Notes under the pieces: generated by a model
What the model was told of the DNA's origin: nothing
Databases searched by the model: none
Seen by the model: only the letters and a program-made list of their open reading frames with translations
Made by a program: the position numbers and the translations under genes
Assembly: GCA_021850325.1 (NCBI GenBank)
Contig: JAJZMF010000002.1
Location: forward strand, 1 to 46,225
Length of the DNA stretch: 46,225 nt
Origin: Actinomycetes bacterium
GTDB taxonomy: Bacteria > Actinomycetota > Acidimicrobiia > Acidimicrobiales > Palsa-688
Direction: 5' to 3'
Shown: piece after piece, positions 1 to 6,639 of the stretch
Layout of the letters: the number at the start of each line of letters is the position of its first letter
Position numbering within the stretch: position 1 is the stretch's first letter

Positions 1-117
1 TACCGAGCCGAAGCCGAGCTCCTCCACGGCGAGCACTGCTCGGGCGTAACCGGCCCAGTCGGTCCGCTGCGCCTGCAACTGCACCCCGAAGTGCAGCTCC
101 CTACCCCTTACCTCCAC
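1..117 (-). CDS. LLM-class (luciferase-like, probably F420-dependent) oxidoreductase, N-terminal fragment
   Basis: Only the first 39 codons lie in the window; the gene runs off its left edge. The translation reads VEVRGRELHFGVQLQAQ and continues to AVEELGFGSV. This is the opening beta-strand/helix of the bacterial luciferase-like TIM-barrel family (FGVQLQAQ.TDW, then an EELGFGSVW-type motif), which in actinobacteria usually uses F420. GTG at 117-115 is chosen because AGGGGAGGG lies about 9 nt upstream at roughly 126-134. It is on the same strand as the transaldolase and IclR genes, 130 nt beyond the transaldolase stop, so it may share their transcript. The substrate cannot be inferred from this fragment. 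Confidence 0.72.
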   Translation of the reverse strand, partial: MEVRGRELHFGVQLQAQRTDWAGYARAVLAVEELGFGSV

Positions 118-247
118 TGCCTGTTCCCTCCCCTTGGCACGGTTTCTTCCCTTTGGCAGCACCGGGCACCACCGCCCGGCGGGCTGAGCTTAGCCCTGGG
201 GGGCACCGGGCCTGAACCTGTCATCGGGCCACTCCCCGGGGCATAGT

Positions 248-1342
248 TCAGCGGCCCGTCGGCACGGAGCGGGGGTCAGGCGTCATCACGTCCCTGACCA
301 GGGTGGCCAGTTCGCCGGTGGCACCCAGGAACTGGCGCAGGGTCACCAGGGACGGGCCGAAGGTGTCGAACTCGGTGGGCACCAGCCCGTGCTCGTCCAA
401 TGCCCGGGCAAAGTCCGGGAACCGGCGCCGCAGGTCGGCGACCACCTCGGGGCTCACCTGGTCGCCTATGCGCTCCTTCACGACGATGTCACTGGCGTTG
501 AAGCGCACCTGCCAGGCGTGGGGTGGCGAGACCACTACGTCACCGCCCACCAGCTCGCTCCAGTGGTAGTGGTTGCGGAAGGCAGCCGAGAGCAGACGCG
601 TCCGGTAGCCGCGCTCCATGTAGATCCGGTAGGCCTCCTTGAACACCGCCACCCCAGCCCACTCCAGGTGCCCGGGGTCGGTCACCACTCCCGTCCTGTC
701 CGCCACCGTTTTGAGCCAGTCGTCCAGGCGTCCGACCATGATCGTGCACACCGGGCCCATCCCCGCAGTGCTCAGGCCCTCCGCCTCCCGTCGGTCCAGG
801 CCCCGCTCCACCGCCTCGGCCACGGTCACGGCCTGGCCCACGGTGAAGCTCACCGTGGCGTTGATGCTGACCCCTCGGTAGGTTGCTTCCTCGATTGCCT
901 GCAGGCCCGCCGCCGAGGCCGGGATCTTGACGATCATGTTCTCCGCCAACCCGTTGAAATGCTCGGCTTGGGCGAGCATGGCCGCCGGGTCACGGTAGAG
1001 ACGGGGGTCGGTCTGGATGGAGAGGCGGCCGTTGCGGCCCTTGGACGCCTCGAACGCAGGCAGCAGCAAAGCAGCCGCCTCCTGCGAGACCTCCTCCACC
1101 AGCTTCCAGCCGACCTGGTCCTCTGTGGCGTGCGGGTGGGCCTCCACGAGGGCCCTGACCCGGGGCAGCCACCGCGCCATCTCCTGGCGCACCACTGCGA
1201 GGACGATGACGGGGTTGCAGGTGGCGCCCACGGCCCCGTGCTCGATGGAGTAAGCCAGCTCGCTCGTGGACGCCGAGTCGTTCCACAGGCACGTAGGTGT
1301 GCGCTGGGTCATCTCGTGCAGCGGGCTCTTGTACTCGCTCAT
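248..1342 (-). CDS. Transaldolase-family protein
   Basis: A 364-aa class I aldolase/transaldolase family protein. Visible family motifs are LWNDSA (acidic residue D22), GATCNP (residues 39-44), MIVKIPAS with Schiff-base lysine K139, SINATVSFT, and CTIMVGRLDDW. These enzymes transfer dihydroxyacetone units or cleave ketose phosphates. ATG 1342 (MSEYKSPL) is preferred over an upstream GTG-type extension because GAGGAGGT sits about 11 nt before it. It follows iclR by 69 nt on the same strand and is probably co-transcribed with it, divergent from the inositol operon. A standard pentose-phosphate role is the default. The context instead suggests a dedicated carbon-cleavage step in inositol or inositol-like sugar breakdown, but that is inference. 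Confidence 0.85.
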   Translation of the reverse strand: MSEYKSPLHEMTQRTPTCLWNDSASTSELAYSIEHGAVGATCNPVIVLAVVRQEMARWLPRVRALVEAHPHATEDQVGWKLVEEVSQEAAALLLPAFEASKGRNGRLSIQTDPRLYRDPAAMLAQAEHFNGLAENMIVKIPASAAGLQAIEEATYRGVSINATVSFTVGQAVTVAEAVERGLDRREAEGLSTAGMGPVCTIMVGRLDDWLKTVADRTGVVTDPGHLEWAGVAVFKEAYRIYMERGYRTRLLSAAFRNHYHWSELVGGDVVVSPPHAWQVRFNASDIVVKERIGDQVSPEVVADLRRRFPDFARALDEHGLVPTEFDTFGPSLVTLRQFLGATGELATLVRDVMTPDPRSVPTGR

Positions 1343-1411
1343 CTTGTCCAATGACCTCCTCTTGTCTCCCGGCCCCTCACAGGGCCGGTGCGACTGCACC
1401 GGATGTCCGCT

Positions 1412-2173
1412 TCACGGCTCGAAACCCAGTCGCCGGGACACCTCGCGGGCACCCTCGGTGACCAACTTGACGGCCTTCTCGCCCCCGTCGTCCATGAGCG
1501 CAGAACGCATGCCGCCCACCGACAGGGCGGCGCGCACCGACCCTGTGTGGTCGAAGACCGGTGCCCCCACGGACGCGATGCCCACCGTGACGTCCTCGTC
1601 GCTGATGTCGTAACCCCTGTGACGCGCCTCCTCGAGCAGGGCCAGCAGGCCGGCCCGGGTCGTAGGCGTACGCGGGGTGCGCGCCTCCAACGTGGCCCGC
1701 TGGAAGTAACCGTCCCAGGACTCGCGTGGTTCGAAGGCCAGCAGGGCCCTCGGCCCGGCCCCCAGGTGCAGGGGCAGCGACCCGCCCAACTGCAAGGCCA
1801 TGGAGCGTATGTGCAGTCCCTCCACCCTCTCGATGCACACCGCGTCGTCCCCCCGGCGCACCACCAGGTACACCGTCTCCTCGAGGGCCCTGTGGAGCTC
1901 CTCCATGACCGGGCGGGCCCGTTCACGTACGTCGAGGCGCGAGGCCACCACCGAGCCGAGGCGGAAAAGTCCCAGCCCGAGCTGGTAGGTACCCGGTCGC
2001 GACGCCGGCTCCACGTAGCCCAGGGCGACCAGGTCCTGGACCAGGCGGTGGACCGAGGGCCGGGGCTCTGCCATGAGCTGGGCCAGCTCGGGCGCTGTCG
2101 TGCCCGGGTTGGCGGCGAGCAGTTCGAGCAGCTTGCCCGCCTTTCCCAAGACCTTTGTGCGCGGCTCCGCCAC
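1412..2173 (-). CDS. IclR-family transcriptional regulator
   Basis: A 253-aa protein with the IclR layout. The N-terminal winged helix-turn-helix (residues about 5-70) includes KAGKLLELLAANPG, TAPELAQLM and PSVHRLVQDLVALGYVE. The C-terminal effector domain includes ARPVMEELHRALEETVYLVV, GGSLPLHLGAGPRALLAF and GIASVGAPVFDHTGSVRAALSV. IclR proteins bind palindromic operators as dimers or tetramers and respond to small metabolites. GTG 2173 gives the family-like N-terminus VAEPRTKVLGKAGKLL; its GGAGG is about 16 nt away, so ATG 2212 (MWTGRARRRNIG) remains possible. The gene is divergent from the iol operon, and palindromic operator-like sites lie between them, so it very likely represses both arms. 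Confidence 0.9.
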   Translation of the reverse strand: MAEPRTKVLGKAGKLLELLAANPGTTAPELAQLMAEPRPSVHRLVQDLVALGYVEPASRPGTYQLGLGLFRLGSVVASRLDVRERARPVMEELHRALEETVYLVVRRGDDAVCIERVEGLHIRSMALQLGGSLPLHLGAGPRALLAFEPRESWDGYFQRATLEARTPRTPTTRAGLLALLEEARHRGYDISDEDVTVGIASVGAPVFDHTGSVRAALSVGGMRSALMDDGGEKAVKLVTEGAREVSRRLGFEP

Positions 2174-2223
2174 CGGGCCGATGTTACGCCTCCGGGCCCG
2201 TCCTGTCCACATGGTCGCGCCAT

Positions 2224-2256
2224 GTCTACATTGTGAACAGCGTCCACATTGTGGAC
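2224..2256. promoter_or_regulatory. Tandem IclR-type operator sites upstream of iclR
   Basis: Two related 15-bp sites sit 18 bp apart centre to centre. Site A (2224-2238) is GTCTACATTGTGAAC, an imperfect palindrome with 5 of 7 arm positions matching. Site B (2242-2256) is GTCCACATTGTGGAC, a perfect palindrome about the central T2249. A lone half-site GTCCACA lies at 2205-2211. The size, symmetry and position fit IclR-family operators. Autoregulation is inferred. Confidence 0.7.
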
Positions 2257-2375
2257 AGCGCCCACCCGTCGCCCCGGCGGTGGCCCGGCGGCGCCGGGGC
2301 GCCCTTCCGGATCTTCCTAGGTAAGTTGCCCGCCTCGCACCACCGGCCCGGGCGGGCACCTCCGCTCGACCGCTC

Positions 2376-2405
2376 TTGACAACGCCCCCCTCGGGACCAT
2401 AGCGT
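2376..2405 (+). promoter_or_regulatory. Predicted promoter of the iol operon
   Basis: A full consensus -35 TTGACA (2376-2381) is followed by an 18-nt spacer and a -10-like TAGCGT (2400-2405). Transcription would start near 2411-2413, leaving a leader of about 175-210 nt before the first coding sequences. Confidence 0.6.
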
Positions 2406-2423
2406 CCAGATGAGAACCTAAGT

Positions 2424-2438
2424 GTCCACGATGTGGTC
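2424..2438. promoter_or_regulatory. IclR-type operator just downstream of the iol promoter
   Basis: GTCCACGATGTGGTC matches the consensus of the two sites on the iclR side (GTCCACATTGTGGAC) at 12 of 15 positions and keeps the inverted TCCAC/GTGG arms. It lies about 12-26 nt after the predicted start of transcription, where a bound repressor would block initiation or escape. A weaker look-alike (2404-2417) overlaps the -10. Confidence 0.6.
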
Positions 2439-2587
2439 CGGGCTGCACAGGGCACCGGGGGACGACGACGGGCCCTTTTCAGTGCCGCGGAGCTACCCGA
2501 CGGAGCTGCCGGGCCTGTTCGGGCGCCTCGCCCAGGTGCCGTGCCAGGCCGGCGCAAAGCAGTGGTACGGGCGTCGAAAGGGGACCG

Positions 2588-2626
2588 ATGACGAGAGACG
2601 GTTTGCACGCCCCGGGGGCGCTGTGA
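2588..2626 (+). CDS. Possible 12-residue leader peptide coupled to iolG
   Basis: ATG 2588 is preceded by AAAGGGG (2577-2583) at a 4-nt spacing and encodes MTRDGLHAPGAL. Its TGA (2624-2626) overlaps the iolG GTG (2623-2625) as GTGA, the same stop-start overlap used between later genes of this operon. The iolG start has no good ribosome site of its own, so coupling from this mini-ORF would explain its translation. No regulatory codon run is apparent. Translation is unproven. Confidence 0.4.
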   Translation: MTRDGLHAPGAL

Positions 2627-3750
2627 GCCCCACGAGGCAGGGACCGGCCCACCGCGCCCGGCTCGCTGTTGCCGGCCTGGGCCGCATGGGCATGGTCCAC
2701 GCCACCAACGTTGCCAGACGGTGCCCTTCGGCCGAGCTCGTGGCTGTGTTCGACCTCCGACCGGACGTTGCCAGGGAGGCCGGCGAGCGGCTGGGGGCCA
2801 GGGTGGCGCCCACCTACGACGACCTGCTCGACAGCCCCGAGGTCGACGCAGTGGTCGTGGCGACGCCGACCGGGGCGCACGCCGAGATGGCCGTACGGGC
2901 CGCTGCGGCAGGCAAGCACGTCTTCTGCGAGAAGCCTCTCTCACTGGAGCGGGTGACCACCGCCCAGATGGTGGCCGACATCGAGGCAGCGGGCACCAAC
3001 CTCCAGGTCGGCTTCCATCGTCGCTTCGACCCGCCGACCGCTGCCGTGGCGGCGCGCATGCGTCAGGGGGAGCTGGGGGCGCCCTACCTCTTCCGGGCCT
3101 CGCAGCGCGACATGTCACCACCGCGGCCGGAGTTCCTCGCTGGTTCAGGAGGGATCTTCGTGGACATGGGCATCCACGACCTGGACCTCGCCCGCTGGCT
3201 GCTCGGAGAAGTGGTCAGTGTCAGCGCTCGGGGCACCGCCCTCTCGAGCCCGGGGTTCCAGGAGATCGGGGACTACGACACCGCGGTGGTCACGCTGGGT
3301 TTTGCCAACGGTGCCCTCGGCATCGTCGACCTCTCCCGGGTGGCGGGCTACGGCTACGACAGCTCCGTCGAGGTGGTGGGCCGGGCAGGCACTGCCCGCA
3401 TCGACGAACCGTTCGCGTACGGCTACGAGCTGCGCACCCCGGGCACCGCGGCCCGGCCTCTGGTCAGCAGCTTCGACCAACGCTATTCGGCCGCCTTCGT
3501 GGCGGAGATGGAGGACTTCGCCCGCTCGGTGACCGAGGTGCGCCCACCCCTGGTGGGCGGCAGGGACGCTCTCGCGGCCTTCGACCTGGCCGCGGCGGCG
3601 GCCGAGGCTGCCCGCAGCGGCACAACGGTGCAGCCCGCGTCCTCGGGCACGGGGACGGACGACCAACCGGCAGGACCTGCGCAGGCAGCAGGCGAACACA
3701 GCGGTGCCCGGACGGCGGCGCCGAACGTCAAGGAGGTAGGGACAAGATGA
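2623..3750 (+). CDS. iolG: Inositol 2-dehydrogenase-like Gfo/Idh/MocA oxidoreductase (first copy)
   Basis: A 375-aa NAD(P)-dependent dehydrogenase. The N-terminal Rossmann fold begins at LAVAGLGRMGMVHA. The catalytic lysine lies in CEKPLSL, the substrate loop is GFHRRFDPP, and the C-terminal domain contains GGIFVDMGIHDLDLARWL with the conserved Asp/His pair. These features match inositol 2-dehydrogenases, which oxidise myo-inositol to 2-keto-inositol (scyllo-inosose), the first step of the pathway. GTG 2623 is chosen because it starts just before the Rossmann fold and overlaps the stop of a short leader ORF. Its own TGA overlaps the next ATG (ATGA, 3747-3750). The last 60 residues are Gly/Ala/Pro-rich and probably disordered. 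Action on another cyclitol or sugar is possible. Confidence 0.88.
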   Translation: MSPTRQGPAHRARLAVAGLGRMGMVHATNVARRCPSAELVAVFDLRPDVAREAGERLGARVAPTYDDLLDSPEVDAVVVATPTGAHAEMAVRAAAAGKHVFCEKPLSLERVTTAQMVADIEAAGTNLQVGFHRRFDPPTAAVAARMRQGELGAPYLFRASQRDMSPPRPEFLAGSGGIFVDMGIHDLDLARWLLGEVVSVSARGTALSSPGFQEIGDYDTAVVTLGFANGALGIVDLSRVAGYGYDSSVEVVGRAGTARIDEPFAYGYELRTPGTAARPLVSSFDQRYSAAFVAEMEDFARSVTEVRPPLVGGRDALAAFDLAAAAAEAARSGTTVQPASSGTGTDDQPAGPAQAAGEHSGARTAAPNVKEVGTR

Positions 3751-4658
3751 GAGCTCCGACCGGGAGCGCCCTGGAGCGCCTGGCTGGCGCGCCCATCTCG
3801 TGGGGGGTGTGCGAGGTCCCGGGCTGGGGCCTCATGCTGCCCCGCGACAAGGTGCTGGCCGAGATGCGCGAACTGGGCCTCAAGGCCACCGAACTGGGAG
3901 CCCTGGGTTACCTGGGGGACGAGCCCGGGCAGATCCGCTCCCTTCTCTCCGGTTACTCCCTCGGCGCCGTGGGCGGTTTCGTGCCCCTCAGCCTTCACGA
4001 GCCCTCCGCCCGGGACAAGGCCCGTTCTGACGCCGAGGCGGCGGCGAGCCTGCTCTCCGGTGCCGGCGGCACCTACTTCGTCACCGCCATCGTCGTGGAC
4101 GAGGCCTGGTCGGAGCCCTTCGACCCGTCGCCGGCACAGTGGGACGAGATCGCCGACGAGGTGGCCATGGTGGACGGGATCTGTGCCGCCCACGGCCTGG
4201 TCCAGGTGGTCCACCCCCACGTGGGCACCCTGGTGGAACGGGCCGAGCACGTGGGAGAGCTCATGGCCCGCTCGGCTGTGCAATGGTGCCTGGACACCGG
4301 CCACATGGCCATCGGGGGCCTCGACCCGGTGGGCTTCGCCCGCCGGCACGCCGAGCGGGTGGGCCTCGTGCACCTCAAGGACGTGGACCTGTCCCAGGCA
4401 GGCCCGGTACTGGCCCACAAGGTCTCGCTCCTCGACGCCACCCGCTCGGGCATGTTCCGTTCGGCCGGGGCCGGCGACGTCGACATCACGGGGACAGTCA
4501 GCACCCTGGAGGCCCAGGGTTACGACGGCTGGTACGTGCTCGAGCAGGACACCACCATCGACCCGGGCACCTCGGTCGAGCCCGGCCCCGTCGACGACGT
4601 GAAGGCCAGCGTCGAGTACCTGCGCCGGGCCCTGGCAACCGGGGCGGGCCGGCGGTGA
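3747..4658 (+). CDS. iolE: Inosose dehydratase-like TIM-barrel protein
   Basis: A 303-aa xylose-isomerase-like TIM barrel. The ligand and metal motifs are spaced as in 2-keto-myo-inositol dehydratase: APISWGVCEVPGWG at the N-terminus, KATELGALGYLGD, VHPHVGTLVE, WCLDTGHMAIGG, LVHLKDVD and GWYVLEQDTTIDPG. IolE dehydrates scyllo-inosose to 3D-(3,5/4)-trihydroxycyclohexane-1,2-dione, the IolD substrate. ATG 3747 overlaps the iolG stop and has AAGGAGG (3730-3736) upstream. The stop overlaps the next GTG as GTGA, so expression is translationally coupled. The position between two iolG copies and iolB/iolD strongly supports the assignment. Confidence 0.88.
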   Translation: MRAPTGSALERLAGAPISWGVCEVPGWGLMLPRDKVLAEMRELGLKATELGALGYLGDEPGQIRSLLSGYSLGAVGGFVPLSLHEPSARDKARSDAEAAASLLSGAGGTYFVTAIVVDEAWSEPFDPSPAQWDEIADEVAMVDGICAAHGLVQVVHPHVGTLVERAEHVGELMARSAVQWCLDTGHMAIGGLDPVGFARRHAERVGLVHLKDVDLSQAGPVLAHKVSLLDATRSGMFRSAGAGDVDITGTVSTLEAQGYDGWYVLEQDTTIDPGTSVEPGPVDDVKASVEYLRRALATGAGRR

Positions 4659-5716
4659 CCCCGGCACGTCCGGAGGGCCGCCCGCTGAGGGTGGGGGTGA
4701 TCGGGACCGGCCGCATCGGGCTCATGCACGCCCGGCTCCTCGCCTCCCAGGTGCCCGGGGCCGCTCTCGCCGCAGTGTCCGACGCCGTCGGCACCCTGGC
4801 CGAGGAGGTCGCCCGGTCCCTGGGGGCGCCGGCCATGGGCACCGGGGCCATGATGGCCGACCCTTCCGTCGATGCCGTGGCCATCTGCTCGCCCACCGAC
4901 ACCCATGCCGACCTGGTCGTGGCCGCGGCCGGCGCAGGCAAGGCGATCTTCTGCGAGAAGCCGGTCTCGTTGGACCTCGCCGAGGTCGACCGGGCCGTGG
5001 CAGCCGCTGAGCGGGCAGGGGTGCTGCTCGCCGTAGGCTTCAACCGTCGTTTCGACCCTTCGCATGCCCAGGTGCGCCAGGCAGTGGCGGCCGGAACGGT
5101 CGGCGCACCGCACCTGGCCCGCATCACCAGCCGGGACCCTGCCCCGCCGCCGCTCAGCTACGCCGCGGTGTCCGGGGGCATCTTCATGGACATGACAGTG
5201 CACGACTTCGACATGGCCCGCTTCGTGGTGGGCAGCGACGTGGTGGCGGTGCACGCGGCCGGCGCAGTGAGGGTCGAGCCCGAGCTCGAGCGCCTGGGCG
5301 ACGTCGACACCGCCGTGGTCACGCTCTGGCATGAGGACGGCTGCATCAGCGTGATCGACAACAGCAGGCAGGCCCGGTACGGCTACGACCAGAGAGTGGA
5401 GGTGTTCGGCGCCAACGGCATGGCTGCCTCCACCAACCCGCTGGCGCACAACGCCTTCACCTTGACCGCCCAGGGCTCGACGGGGGCCCTCCTCCCCCAC
5501 TTCTTCATCGAACGCTACGCCGCTTCGTACCTGGCCCAGTGGACGGCGTTCGTGGCCGCAGCGCAAGGGCGACCCGATGCCGGTGGCCCGGCACTGGCCG
5601 GCGTCAGGGACGCCAGAGCCGCACTGGTGCTGGGCCTGGCGGCGAAGCGGTCCCTGGCCGAGGCCCGGGCAGTGAGGACCGACGAGGTCGACCCGACCGC
5701 GGGTGGTGCAAGATGA
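4655..5716 (+). CDS. iolG: Second inositol dehydrogenase-like Gfo/Idh/MocA oxidoreductase
   Basis: A 353-aa paralogue of the first operon gene: VGVIGTGRIGLMHA Rossmann start, CEKPVSL lysine motif, GFNRRFDPSH substrate loop, and GGIFMDMTVHDFDMARF catalytic Asp/His segment. Many inositol clusters carry two or more such enzymes for different isomers (myo-, scyllo-, D-chiro-inositol) or for 1-keto/2-keto interconversion, so this copy may widen the substrate range. It starts at GTG 4655 overlapping the iolE stop (GTGA) and ends with ATGA into iolB. Residues are well conserved around the active site, so there is no sign of decay. Confidence 0.86.
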   Translation: MTPARPEGRPLRVGVIGTGRIGLMHARLLASQVPGAALAAVSDAVGTLAEEVARSLGAPAMGTGAMMADPSVDAVAICSPTDTHADLVVAAAGAGKAIFCEKPVSLDLAEVDRAVAAAERAGVLLAVGFNRRFDPSHAQVRQAVAAGTVGAPHLARITSRDPAPPPLSYAAVSGGIFMDMTVHDFDMARFVVGSDVVAVHAAGAVRVEPELERLGDVDTAVVTLWHEDGCISVIDNSRQARYGYDQRVEVFGANGMAASTNPLAHNAFTLTAQGSTGALLPHFFIERYAASYLAQWTAFVAAAQGRPDAGGPALAGVRDARAALVLGLAAKRSLAEARAVRTDEVDPTAGGAR

Positions 5717-6639
5717 GCATGCCCGCGCTGGGCAACGCCGAGCTCCACCACCGGGCGGGTGCTCTCGCCAACGGGCCGTGGTCCGTGGACCTGAGCGCCT
5801 CCCGGGCCGGCTGGTCATGGTCCTCGCTGCGCGTGCTGGACCTGGCAGCCGGCCAGAGCGCCGGCTTGGCCACCGGCGAGGAGGAGGTGCTCGTGCTCCC
5901 CTTGACCGGCTCGTGCCTGGTGCGCTCGGGCCAGCAGGAGCTGGCCCTGCAGGGACGGGCCTCGGTCTTTGCCGGTCCGAGTGACTTCGCCTACGTGGCG
6001 CCGGGGCAGGAGCTGACGCTGGAGAGCCGCGACGGCGGCCGTTTCGCCCTCCCCGGGGCCAAGGTGGGCGGGCAGGGGCCCACGGTGCCGGAGGGGTTGC
6101 GCTACCAGGCGGCCCGGGCGGTACCGGTCGAACTGCGGGGAGCGGGCAACTGCTCGCGCCGGGTGGTCAACTACTGCATGCCGGGCACGTTCGACGCCCG
6201 CCGCCTGATGGCCTGCGAGGTCGTGACGCCGGCCGGGAACTGGTCCTCCTACCCGCCCCACAAGCACGACGAGGACCGCCCGGGCGAGACCCAGCTGGAG
6301 GAGATCTACTACTTTGAGCTCGCCCGTGGGCCCGGTGGCGAGGACGGGGCGGCCTACCAGAGAGTGTACGGGGCGGGGCCGCGGCCTGTGGACGTGCTGG
6401 CCGAGGTCCATGGCGGCGACGTGGTCCTCATACCGCACGGCTACCACGGCCCTTCCATGGCCGCTCCGGGCTACGACATGTACTACCTGAACGTCATGGC
6501 CGGCCCGGGGCCACGGGCCTGGCTGGCGAGCGACGACCCCGAGCACGCCTGGGTGCGGGCCAGCTGGCAGGGCAAGGAGGTCGACCCCCGCCTGCTGGGC
6601 GACGACGGGCACGCCGCTGACAATGGGGGTGTGCAGTGA
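5713..6639 (+). CDS. iolB: 5-deoxy-glucuronate isomerase
   Basis: A 308-aa bicupin protein. The hallmark metal-binding region is in the C-terminal cupin: SSYPPHKHDEDRPGETQLEE followed by IYYFEL, then VVLIPHGYHGPSMAAPGYDMYYLNVMAGP. IolB isomerises 5-deoxy-D-glucuronate, the IolD product, to 2-deoxy-5-keto-D-gluconate. Length and motifs are typical. ATG 5713 overlaps the previous stop (ATGA); a second in-frame ATG two codons later is a minor alternative. The stop overlaps the iolD GTG. IolB is found almost only in inositol catabolism, so it is the strongest single marker for this pathway here. Confidence 0.95.
   Translation: MSMPALGNAELHHRAGALANGPWSVDLSASRAGWSWSSLRVLDLAAGQSAGLATGEEEVLVLPLTGSCLVRSGQQELALQGRASVFAGPSDFAYVAPGQELTLESRDGGRFALPGAKVGGQGPTVPEGLRYQAARAVPVELRGAGNCSRRVVNYCMPGTFDARRLMACEVVTPAGNWSSYPPHKHDEDRPGETQLEEIYYFELARGPGGEDGAAYQRVYGAGPRPVDVLAEVHGGDVVLIPHGYHGPSMAAPGYDMYYLNVMAGPGPRAWLASDDPEHAWVRASWQGKEVDPRLLGDDGHAADNGGVQ

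Larger units (their letters stand above)
2174..2622. other. Divergent intergenic control region between iclR and iolG (449 bp)
   Basis: This stretch holds the paired operators on the iclR side, the iol promoter, the downstream operator, and a short coupled leader ORF at 2588-2626. An open frame runs in from 2422 in phase with iolG (MSTMWSGLHRAPG...), but it has no family similarity and would begin inside the operator, so it is treated as untranslated leader. Confidence 0.6.
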
